Below, one piece after another: positions 22,804 to 32,160 of a DNA stretch of 64,000 nt. The DNA comes from Melastoma dodecandrum (taxonomy: Eukaryota; Streptophyta; Magnoliopsida; Myrtales; Melastomataceae): NCBI GenBank assembly GCA_029817715.1, contig JARUPY010000396.1, forward strand, positions 186,001 through 250,000, read 5' to 3'. The position numbers were made by a program, and so were the translations under genes. The notes below the pieces were generated by a model. That model was given only the letters and a program-made list of their open reading frames with translations. It did no database searches and was not told the DNA's origin. Every line of letters starts with the position of its first letter. Within the stretch, counting starts at the first letter, position 1.

Positions 22804-24350
22804 TCTTGGGTTCGAGCAAACTCATGAGCCATGAACTTGGTGGTGTAGTCTTTCCACTCACGAGAGATGTCATTGTACCCTCAAAGTCTATCAAGGACTT
22901 CTAGTATGACTCCTTGATATTCTAGCAGATGCTCAAAAGGGCAATGGGAGCCTTGGAATGCCTCTCGATGGCCTCCATTACATTTGCTAGCTCGTCGAAG
23001 GCTGATTCTGACATATGTTCGCGTCGAAGCACTTCGAGCAATATATGGCCCAGCATTATCGGATCACCTAAAGTGGCTGGAGCATGAGCCATTGTGCTCG
23101 AAGAGGAGGCCATATGTTTGGCGTCGATAATGGGCCTCAATGGGGTTGATAGCTCAAAATTCTGCTTATTATGATCGAAATTTGCAAGTGAACAACCAAT
23201 GTAAAATTGGAGTCCTTACTAATGCTATAAGAGTAGGAGAAAATTATTAACTATAGCTAATCGTACATCTCTGCGAAACCGGCATCATCCAGCGCTCGCT
23301 ACGCGTCTAGGGTGCGACATTCAACATCGACGACTTTAGTGGGTTTGAGGTCGACGACGGTGGTGGGGGAACCTACGGTGGAAGGTCTATGTGTGAGTGA
23401 GATGGTGTTTCACTGCATTGATCTGTCGAGGCTTGGTTAGTCTGCTCGGGAATTGAGCCAACGAAGGTCGGATCACGAGTATTCGTGTCACTACCAGAGG
23501 AAAGTGCAGCGGTCTAAATGGGTGGAAAGTTTCAATTAAGACTACTACGTATCAAATAAAATCTTAACCCTGGTCAGTAGGGGTCTGATTGATAAACACA
23601 GCAGAAATCTGCCCCGACATTCTGGATAGGATCCCCAGTCGATCCTTCTCTAGAAGTCTTGACGGTTTGTGGGTTGGAAGTGGCAGTAGTCTAGACTCCC
23701 TTAGGTGGTTTAGGTAACTCTTCAGACGGGGGCGATGGAGTGCTGCATAAGTTATCAACGTCGACCTACATCAATCATAGATGATTTTAGTTTAAACAAA
23801 GATATGGTTAGGTCATCAGTAACAGTTCATAATCTTATCGCATCATTGGTGGGGTTATTATCCCATGTCGATGGTGGGTAACCAGTCTCAGTGTTGGTGT
23901 CTTTAGCCTCGACAATCACCTCTAGAATAATTTCCTGCCTTGCCTTTTTTTTCGGCGAAGAGCTGGGACAGGATTTTCTTCACCAACTTCGGAGGAGGAC
24001 TCACCCCTAGTTGTGGAGGCGGAACAAGTTGTTGGCTTCTTCGACATAGTCGGTTGGGCCACTTTCTTTCTCTTCAATCGCCCTTTCTCAACAGGTGGTG
24101 GTGGGTTGGACACATCCAAAGCTCCTAGGAATGGAAATATGTCACGATCGCTGTGGAACGTTTATGAAGAAAGCATCGAAGATACCTGGCATTAGGGTCG
24201 CCAACAGGGTTTCAGTAACTTCAGGAATCAATGGAGGTATCTCGAAGCCATATTTCTTCCCCAGTTCTCCTAACGAAAGAAGCGAATAATGCCGAGGCCG
24301 GAGAAGTTCGACGGGTCATCTGTGATGACTAATTGGATGTTTTGCTGTTT
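22804..24350 (-). pseudogene. Antisense PMD gene, middle part (old Tat element)
   Basis: From 24350 down, broken minus frames show a short stretch (FPKQQNIQLVITDDPSNFSG) and then a basic, proline-rich linker (24119-23922, PPPPVEKGRLKRKKVAQP). A second Pro/Ser-rich linker follows at 23758-23564 (SPPSEELPKPPKG). The last part is a helical segment (23140-22810, with HILLEVLRREHMSESAFDEL and WKDYTTKFMAHE). The last part parallels IEELCQLLLIDPLSVNEF and RWRDYDADLL in the young copy. Splice-acceptor-like sites (TTGATGTAG at 23766, CCCATTTAG near 23517) separate the blocks, so this copy too seems to have had introns. Stops are frequent. Confidence 0.6.
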
Positions 24351-25179
24351 GGGGAAGTAGAGATGAGCCCATCATGCTGTGATTCACAGGGGTCCTCCAC
24401 CTGGCCACATATTGGGAACTGAGGATCGCCGATGACGGCTTCGAAGTGGGCCCGATGATATGGGGTTGGCAAGATGATGTGGGATTGGCAAGGTGCCGAA
24501 ACGATGGGGAACGTCACTGTGAGTGCGGAAAGGAGTGACGTTGGAATGGTCGGAAAGGTAGGTAATGAAACCGGATGGCTGAATGGATGGGAATGAAGGA
24601 TAGGTCGAGATCAACCTCCATGGATACAGATACATTACCGAGAAAGAAGGCTCGAATAAAACACATCGGTCACACGGATACAGACACACCATCGTGAACA
24701 AGAACGAGGGCGAGGAACAACACGGAGGATATAGGCACACCACCATCGGTTGATACACTCTACTCAATCTGCACTTGGAATCCGCCAAATGAAGAACGAG
24801 GTTAAAAGAGAATCCATTTCTTCGGATAGAAAGACAAAAATCTGATCTGGGTTGAAATGTCTAAATAATCTGATCTCAACTCTTACAATGTTGGGGCTTA
24901 TATAGGCTGTCAATGGAAAGACAAAAAAGGAAACGAAATAAAAGATAAAGGAAACAAAATAAATTATAGAATAGGATCAGAAAATGAGGAAAGGAAATAT
25001 ATTATTTCCTCCCGACAAGATCTAAAAAGATAGTGGAGCAGGGTAATGGAGCAGGCGCGACTCTTGGGATACAAGTTGTCAAACTTGAGCCGTCAGAACG
25101 TAACCGTCCTTTGGGTTGCTCGTCGCCCGGTTGCCTTTCTTCGTCTGAGAGACGCGTCGCTTGGTGCTCCATGTCGCCT
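24351..25179. other. Unresolved stretch, possibly an insertion
   Basis: It breaks the antisense PMD sequence. Short repeats of GATACAGACACACCATCG type occur at 24620-24750. On the minus strand CCTATATAAGCC (about 24898-24910) is TATA-like, followed ~100 bp later by ATG and a 16-codon frame. No family is recognised. Confidence 0.35.
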
Positions 25180-25560
25180 CGCTTACTCGATATTCAACAG
25201 ATTGAGTCCTCTAGTAGGCGACATTGGTGGAGATGCGGGCGAAGTGACGACCATCCTTATATCACTGGATATATCAAAAAGATCAGGAACGATGCAATCA
25301 CTGCTGATTTCGTCGCCTGAAAAAAATAGTTTGCTAACGGGATTATGTACTTTAGTGATTGCTTGTTGAGATTGGAGTAGATGTACTTGGAAAGCCATTC
25401 AACCATGAATTGGTATTCCTCCGGCTTGTCCCATGACTTGAGGTCCTTCGACATATGAGCATCGAAGATGGTTCCCTGTCCTTGCTTCCACTCGAAAGGG
25501 AATGCGATCTCTCGAACTTGCAAACATATTGGGATTACCCATAAGAAAGTGGAAACCATT
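25180..25560 (-). pseudogene. Plant mobile domain (PMD) fragment (old Tat element)
   Basis: The minus frame contains EEYQFMVEWLSKYIYSNLNK and PLANYFFQATKSAVIASFLI. These align without difficulty to EEVEFLSTWLSKFVYCFPGK and AVANFLRETDEEISWGPFIL of the antisense gene in the young Tat element. It is the most upstream recognisable piece of the old antisense gene. The N-terminal PMD half is not found. Confidence 0.65.
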
Positions 25561-26810
25561 CAATTAAAACGACTGACCACCACATCAATGTCGATGAAGT
25601 TGGATGAGTTTTTATATATACAGTTAAAAATACTTAAAGGCAAAACATTTACAGCTGCCCCGATATTTATAAGTACACTCTTTAAGGAAATATTCTCAAA
25701 TTAAGCATCTATATATAGAAACCTTACATGCTTCCTTAGAGTGTGTGGTTCGCCTATATGCCACTTACAAAATAACATGCTTAAAATTCCCTTTTTGATG
25801 AGACAATCCTCGAGCATATTTGCCACAATGGTGTCGTGCAAGTCACAACTGTCATTAATTAAAACATTAAGGAAATTTACCTCGAACATATTAATTTCAT
25901 AGACATTTCCAAAAGAAAATTATTCAATCAATGAATGTTCCTTGCTTTCTCTAAAAATAATATCCTTTTAGCTCAATGGATCTCGAATGACATTTCTAAA
26001 GTGGTACAATCTCTTGTAAATGTCCTAGGGACACGGTGCCCGAATTTCAACTTGATCCTCCCATTCTAAAGGAGCCATTCGAATATCACATGCACTTTGT
26101 TAAAATCAAATGAAATGTTTCTTTCCTCGTTTGTTTTCTTGCAAAGCCTTTTCTTTCATATTATTTCGAATTAATGGTTTGCACACAATCATATCTCCTA
26201 ACAAATCAACCTTGTCTGCTTTTAGGGGGATGCATTCTACGTAATAAGAGATAGCATCATGGGACTCTTCTCTAAGAAGATTTTCATATCAAGTAGTCCT
26301 TTGGGATAACTCGATTGTGTCTTCAAACCATTCCCCCTCGATTTGCTTCCTTACATGGAGATCTAAACTATCTTGTGCGATGTTAGGGATCTCTTCTTCT
26401 CACAAAGAAGTTTGTTCTTCATTTGAGCTCTTTTGAATTTTTTATGGAGTTGGCTAATTTTTCATTCGAATAAGTTTAACCAAAATTACAATGGCGATCA
26501 AGTCTTGCAAATATAGTTCGTAATTGTGTTTGCATATCTCATCAATCCCTAATTGTGTTAAGAGTAATGCTAATGTATTATAAGAATGTTGCTCCAATTA
26601 GGGAATTTAGAAATATACGCATCCTTAAAAAACGGTCGTTGGCAACCTTACTAGTCAGGTGCATTAAGCTTAACTGCTACGTGGGGACTCTCTTTGTCAC
26701 TAAAAAATGTTGTGAAGTAAGGACTATGATATCCTTCACGATAGAGGAAGTCTCAATCCACATTGTTGGGGTAGAGGCTAAAATCTCATGTTCGGGAGTC
26801 TCGTGACATA
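25561..26810. other. No gene seen
   Basis: AT-rich DNA with short frames on both strands and no recognised motif. The 3' LTR of the old Tat element would be expected in this direction but could not be identified. Confidence 0.35.
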
Positions 26811-26982
26811 GTATATGTTAGTGTCGATGTCGGTGCTTTGTTCGGACATGTCAATGTACTGTTAATATACCTGCATCATTTATCCATACGTCTGCAGTAT
26901 ATGTCAGTGTCGATGTCGATGTTTTGTTCGGACATGTCAATGAACTGTTAATACATCTACATCATTTATCCGTACGTATGAG
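26811..26982. repeat. Tandem duplication of an 86-bp unit
   Basis: GTATATGT(T/C)AGTGTCGATG opens both units (26811 and 26897). Each runs through TTGTTCGGACATGTCAATG to a CATCATTTATCC block. About eight differences separate the units. Confidence 0.8.
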
Positions 26983-27142
26983 TTTACTCTTAATACAAGT
27001 GAGTCCCTGACTTGTACATTACGATTCAATGTTAATACCTGTTACCTCATGTCTCTCATATGCCATTAAAATGTTCATATATATGCTCCCAATTTTGCAT
27101 GCATGTTATATAACTGTTCATACATCTGCATCATTTTTCCTT

Positions 27143-28347
27143 AACTATAGAATTGTACGTTAAGAAAATTTTCAATAATATATTTCATATTTTTCTTAAC
27201 AAATTCTCTAAGGCTTATTTATCTTAACCTTTGTAGAAGCTCAGAACATAAGGTTAACCATCTGTCCGTAAAGATTATTTCCTAAATTAGGAAAATCTTC
27301 GATAATATGAGTTATCTCATTTTCTAACTCACAAGAATCGTATATTCTTGTTTAAATTAGGGAATGTCTGATTTAATTGGGATAATATTCTCAATTATTC
27401 AACTTAGGGAAATAAAATATTTTCCTAAAGGTTAGGAAACAAAATATTTTATTTTCTATATCTAATTCTTTCCTCTCTATCATGTTTCACGCCACATTCT
27501 GAGAGCAAAACGAGAGAAGAAACCCTAGGAAGAATTTCTTCCTTCGTTCTCCTAACCGATCGATGTCAATCGTCCGATTTTGTGCGATGGCACCTAAGAG
27601 CAAGTTCGGCACTCGTCGTTTCTTCTCTATCTTGGCCTCACCTCCATCGGCTAAGAATCGCCCAACCAGCCTCGTCCTCTCCATAGATGACAAGGAAATT
27701 GTGTCCGAGCATTTGGTCACTAAGGACTCGATTTTCGAGACTGAGGAGACCTCCAAGGAAGTTCTGGTTAAACAGCACGAGGAAACCCCTATTTCTGAAA
27801 AACCTCCTCCACAAAAGGAGATTATAAAGGAAGTTGTTGCTAATGCGGCCTCTAATCCGATGCTGAAAGATGATTTGGTCTGCACCGTCAAGTTGCTATT
27901 CAAACTAAAGAGATTCAAATTCTCAAAGTATTATCGCGAATCTCTCTCACACCGTCACATGCTAGGAAAGCTCATGCGGGACAATCTGAAGGTGCCTCCT
28001 ATGGAATAATTCCTTCTGTTGTTTACCTTTTAGTACCTTAGACCAGATCCATTAGGAATCTTAATGGTCTTGCTATGATTTTGATGTCCAATTCTCTAAG
28101 ACATGCCTAACCCATTTCTGAATGGACTATTTCTACCTTCTACAATTACGGTTTACCTTCTACAGAGTCATTCTTCTCCGTTTATAACTTCTACTCCTTT
28201 TGATATTACAAAAAGGGGGAAAGATTATGGAGATATTATGAGAAATGGGAAGTAACGATTAACAGGGAGATGTAATGAGATATAGTCTAAGCTAATTCTC
28301 GAAAGCCTCAAGAATTATTGAATATTTAGCGGGATAGAAGGTCAGTC
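27143..28347 (+). repeat. Copia-associated duplicated segment, copy A
   Basis: It is highly similar to 30822-31753 over AACTAT.G.ATTGTACGTTAAG-type landmarks through TTTAGCGGGATAGAAGGT. It contains the frame 27563-28009 and a polypurine-like run ACAAAAAGGGGGAAAG near 28207. That arrangement (terminal ORF then purine tract) fits the 3' end of a copia element with an extra ORF after pol. Its exact LTR boundary is not clear. Confidence 0.65.
27563..28009 (+). CDS. Unidentified 148-codon ORF (MAPKSK protein)
   Basis: The frame starts MSIVRFCAMAPKSKFG; the second ATG (27587) may be the real start, since copy B keeps it. The N-terminus is basic, the middle is acidic and Glu/Pro-rich (SEKPPPQKEIIKEVV), and the C-terminus is basic (KLLFKLKRFKFSKYYRES). 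No signal peptide or membrane segment is evident. The ORF is not recognised. Its position before a polypurine-like tract suggests the post-pol ORF that some copia elements carry. Copy B (31268) has an exact 273-bp in-frame deletion. Confidence 0.4.
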   Translation: MSIVRFCAMAPKSKFGTRRFFSILASPPSAKNRPTSLVLSIDDKEIVSEHLVTKDSIFETEETSKEVLVKQHEETPISEKPPPQKEIIKEVVANAASNPMLKDDLVCTVKLLFKLKRFKFSKYYRESLSHRHMLGKLMRDNLKVPPME

Positions 28348-28394
28348 AACTATGTGGTATATCAAACTTCTATGTGGTATATCAAACTTCTATT

Positions 28395-28790
28395 GTCATC
28401 AACCACTATAAGGCAGGGTGGTTTTCCTCCAACATTTTAAACTCTGATTGAACCAATATAATCCATGTGTAGAAGGTCCAAAGGTTTAGTTGTAGAAACC
28501 TCTTTCATATGCTTGATTGAGTTTTTTATTTGCTTACTAAGAGATCAAGTTTCACAAAAGCGTTCTTGCACGAATGTAATGTTGGGTAATCCCTCACCAA
28601 ATTCATCGAGGCAAGTATGGATAGCAACTGAAAATTGATATGACTGAACTTTCTATGTTAAAGATAACTTTCATCTTTAATTGACATTAGGCAGTTTTCC
28701 GCAATGCAAAAACAGTCAGTTGATAAAGAGTAAATATTTCTTTTGTGTTTGCCAATAAAGTGAACTTTATTGTCGAACATGTGATAACTC
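28395..28790 (-). pseudogene. Ty1/copia integrase N-terminal remnant, minus strand
   Basis: From 28790 the minus strand reads EFDNKVHFIGKHKRNIYSLS-like sequence, then the zinc-finger region HRKFSHINFQLLSIL. A shifted frame then gives KEVSTTKPLDLLHMDYIGSI, where the Asp is the first integrase catalytic residue, and CLIVVDD. A TAA replaces the Trp before the HR motif. It is homologous to the fragment at 790-900. Confidence 0.75.
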
Positions 28791-28942
28791 TATGGAAATA
28801 GAGTTAAGAGACCACATTTTATACATAAATGAAGCTAGTTGTTATGCACTATTCTTTAATTTCATTTTTTCCAATACATTTTTCATCCTTTTATCCTTGT
28901 GCTTTTCTATGCATTTTGTAAGGAAAATCAGAGAAGGAAAGC

Positions 28943-29065
28943 ATGATGAAGAATGAGGAGGGACAAGCGATGAAACTGAGAGGTATTAGCAATGATAAAG
29001 AAGAAGGGGCTGAAATCCTGCAAAGACTTTATGCAGTTGCATCGGAAAAGTGTGCGGGAATATAG
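28943..29065 (+). pseudogene. Conserved peptide fragment, copy 2
   Basis: Copy of the 53-codon ORF at 3-164, beginning MMKNEEGQAMKLRGIS. A TAG at 29063-29065 cuts it short, and similarity continues past the stop to about 29106. Several differences from copy 1 are synonymous. Confidence 0.4.
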
Positions 29066-29106
29066 CCAATCCTCGTAGGTAATAAAATTGGAATTGTTTT
29101 CATATC

Positions 29107-29520
29107 CTTCTACGCGCTCTTTCATATCTGCTACTTTGTTGTATTCAACAGAAGCCTTGTTCTCTGTTTGAATCTCACAATTGGAATCAAATCGGGTACC
29201 TTCTAACCAAAGAACAATTGTATGAACAAAAGCCTAACAATTTTTTTGAGATCTTATAGAAGCTCGTATCTTCTAAGAGCTCAGTTGCTACTCTACAGAA
29301 GCTTACGCTCTGTAAAAGTCACAAATTTGTTTCTTTCTACAGAAGTCTAGGCTTTACATGAATCCAACAATTTGTGTTAAACGGGATTCAACAAAAGCTG
29401 AAGTGTTTAGTTATATCCTTTCGAAAGTGTTACCTGCTATACGCTTAAAATCACTAATGCGGTGTTTTCTCCTGCTGAAATTAGACTATAGGGATAAACT
29501 TGACAACCATGTATGTTGGG
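29107..29520 (+). other. Probable copia LTR or leader remnant
   Basis: No coding frame. Repeated CTACAGAAG / TTCTACAG motifs (29150-29410) precede the copia gag at 29530, which is where a 5' LTR and leader would lie. Boundaries and primer site are not evident. Confidence 0.35.
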
Positions 29521-29529
29521 ACAAACCAG

Positions 29530-30285
29530 ATTAGAGAAACTAAGATGAATTTCTTAATTTATCAATATGAAAATTTTACCATCAAAGGTGAAGAATCTGT
29601 AGAACAAATGTCGAGAGACTTAACTTTCCGGTTGATGCCTTAACTCACTTAGGCAAACATTATTCTAATTTTGTATTAGTACGAAATTTTTTACGCACTT
29701 TACCCAAGTCTTGGGAAGCCAAGAAAACGGCTATAGAGGAAGTTAAGGATCTTTCTACTCTTCGATTAGAACAATTATTGAGTTCTCTAATGTCGTATGA
29801 GATGGTATGAACCTCTCAGCTAGACATGAAAAGAATTTCAGTAGCTTTTAGAGGATCAAAAGAGCCAACAGAAGGTTCGATGATGAAATAGAAGCTGATT
29901 CGGATGATGAACTCGCTAAGATTGCTAAAAGCCTTTTGCGGTTCGCCTCTAAAATACATTTCAATAAAAGAAATCAGAAACATGAAAAACAACCTGATCC
30001 TAATATGATCATATGTTATGAGTGTAATAAGAGGAGACATATCAAATCTGAATGTCCTTTACTTAAAGAGAAGGAAAAACCTTCTCTAAACAAGAAAGCT
30101 ATGGTTGCTTTGGGAGATATTGAATATTATGATGATGAGGAAGAACAAGCACTTATGTGTATAACTACTCACACAGAAACTCCTCTACAAAAAGTCAACT
30201 ATGTCTTCAGACAGAAGTAACGGGAAATGAATGTTATCTGGACAGTGGTTTCTCTAAGCACATCACCGGAAATCCATCTTGATCC
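29530..30285 (+). pseudogene. Ty1/copia gag and protease remnant, plus strand
   Basis: Broken frames give the gag core (NFTIKGEESVEQMSRDL, VRNFLRTLPKSWEAKKTAIE, about 29560-29750), an acidic stretch and an intact CCHC knuckle CYECNKRRHIKSEC at 30014-30055. An acidic linker (30121-30160) and the protease signature NECYLDSGFSKHITGN (about 30228-30275, DSG intact) follow. The remnant ends abruptly, and the next copia homology (30330) is the RNase H tail. Most of integrase and all RT are deleted. Confidence 0.8.
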
Positions 30286-30329
30286 AAACCTTCTACAAAA
30301 GATATAGAAGGTTACAAACCTTCTGTTCA

Positions 30330-30545
30330 TGATTCTCAATGAGAACCTGAACAAATAGTTGAAAATTCTCATGAGGTATCATCCACAACTCAGAATAATC
30401 AACAATTGGCTAACATTCTCACCAAACCTCTTAATAAGGATAAGATCTTCTTTTTCGGGAATGAAATGGGATTTGTTATCCATTTTAATCACAGAAACGT
30501 TGTACAGTAGGTTCCACGATCTGTACGAAATATCTTTTGAATCTT
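30330..30545 (+). pseudogene. Ty1/copia RNase H C-terminal tail
   Basis: The frame around 30360-30480 reads TTQNNQQLANILTKPLNKDK followed by a G-M-F-V-like ending. It corresponds to the conserved QLADIFTKPL tail of copia RNase H. It joins the protease remnant upstream through a large internal deletion. Confidence 0.7.
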
Positions 30546-30547
30546 GA

Positions 30548-30740
30548 TTAGAAATTTATTTCCATGAATGTAGGACAATATTGAGTATTGAAGGACAATA
30601 TTATTGAAGGACAATAATATTCCATGAATGTTGGGCAATATTCGAAATTTATTTCCATCAATTGAGTATTGAAGGACAATCTTATTCTAATGAGTATCTT
30701 GTCAATAAAGAATCTATTTACATGAATGTAGATTCTCACA
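30548..30740. repeat. Minisatellite-like ATTGAAGGACAATATT / CCATGAATGTAGG repeats
   Basis: The blocks TTCCATGAATGT, TGAGTATTGAAGGACAAT and GAAATTTATTTCCAT each recur two to four times in ~190 bp in varying order. Confidence 0.7.
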
Positions 30741-30821
30741 GCATAAATTACATATAGAAGGTTATACCTTCTGTACAGGGTTAATTCAATACATCTATTT
30801 TGAAATTAACCAAAATTTTCC

Positions 30822-31753
30822 TTAACTATCGTATTGTACGTTAAGAAAATTTTAAATAATATATTTCAGATTTTTCTTAACAAATTCTTTAAGGCTTATT
30901 TATCTTAACCTCTGTAGAAGCTCAGAATAGAAGGTTAACCCTTTGTCCGTAAAGATTATTCCTAAATTAGGAAAATCTTCAATAATATGAGTAATCTCAT
31001 TTTCTAACTCACAAGAATCGTATATTCTTGATTAAATTAGGGAATGTGTAATTTAATTGGGATAATATTCTCAATTATTCAACTTAGGGAAATAAAATAT
31101 TTTCCCAAAGGTTAGGAAACAAAATATTTTATTTTCTAAATCTAATTATCTACTCTCCATCTTATTTCTCGCCACATTCTAAGAGCACACATGAGAGAAG
31201 AAACCCTAGGAATAATTTCGTCCTTCCTTCTCCAAACCGATCGATTTCAATCGTCCGATTTTGTGCGATGGCACCTAAGAGCAAGTTCGACACTTGTCGT
31301 TTCTTCTCCAAACTTAAGAGATTCAAATTCTCAAGGTGTTATCGCGAATCTCTCTCACATCGTCACACGCTAGGAGAAGCCCCTACAGGACAATCTCAAG
31401 GCGCCTCCTATGGAATAATGCCTTCTATTGTTTACCTTTCAGTACCTTAGACCAGATCCATTAGGAATCTTAATGGTCTTGCTACGGTTTTGATGTATAA
31501 GTTTCTAAGACATGCCTAACCCGTTTCTGAATGGACTATTTCTACCTTCTGCAATTATGGTTTACCTTCTGTAGAGTCATTCTTCTTCGTTTATACATTC
31601 GACTCCTTTTGATATGACAAAAAGGGGGAGAGTTATAGAGATATTGTGAGAAATGGGAAGTAATGATTAACAGGGAGCTGTAAAGAGATATAGTCTAAGC
31701 TAATTCTCAAAAGCCTGAAGAATTCTTGAATATGTAGCGGGATAGAAGGTTAT
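30822..31753 (+). repeat. Copia-associated duplicated segment, copy B
   Basis: Partner of 27143-28347, lacking 273 bp inside the ORF. A purine run ACAAAAAGGGGGAGAG lies at about 31617-31632. Confidence 0.65.
31268..31450 (+). CDS. Shortened MAPKSK ORF (60 codons)
   Basis: It begins MAPKSKFDTCRFFS and jumps directly to KLKRFKFSRCYRESLSHR, skipping 91 codons present in copy A. The reading frame is kept across the deletion, but later indels change the C-terminus. Product unknown. Confidence 0.3.
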   Translation: MAPKSKFDTCRFFSKLKRFKFSRCYRESLSHRHTLGEAPTGQSQGASYGIMPSIVYLSVP

Positions 31754-32160
31754 CTTTTACACAGAAGAAGCTTACCTTCTGTATGACATCATCAAAACTA
31801 TACTAACACTCACCGTGATCGTCAATGTCGTTGCCGGGGAATCGAGGAAAGTAGGAAAATGGGAGAAGAGCAAGAAGCGGAGACGATTAGATTGTAGCCT
31901 TTCGGTTTGAGCAAAACTAATCGTGGTCTTCAGAGTGAAATGAAAGGAATAAGGACTTCATGAAAGTGAAAAGGATATTTACATGGAAACAAGAATATAG
32001 TACACAATGCGAAGATTGCCTTGAATAAACATTCAAAGGAGCAAAAAAAAAAAAAGACAACTGTGTTTCTGGTGTAACACGTCCTGCAAAGAGAATTTAG
32101 ACGTGATGTCATAGAGGTCTTCAAGTAGTTGGTGTTATCTGATGGTTGTCGATCTTCAAG
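31754..32160. other. No gene; contains an Athila-type primer-site-like motif
   Basis: GTCGTTGCCGGGGAATCG at about 31828-31845 resembles the Athila primer-binding site half GTTGCCGGGGAA, also seen at 59700. No LTR end or gag follows. An A-run occurs at 32046-32058. Confidence 0.35.

Noticed and set aside
22804..22808. TCTTG as a confirmed target duplication with 21095-21099
   Set aside because: The left copy is not followed by a TG LTR start, and any 5-mer recurs by chance. The boundary was left open.
24351..25179. Minus-strand TATA plus ATG as a separate gene
   Set aside because: The frame after the ATG is only 16 codons and no splice site extends it. Left as unresolved.
25561..26500. Minus-strand fragments as an env-like or transposase protein
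   Set aside because: Short, stop-ridden peptides without a diagnostic motif.
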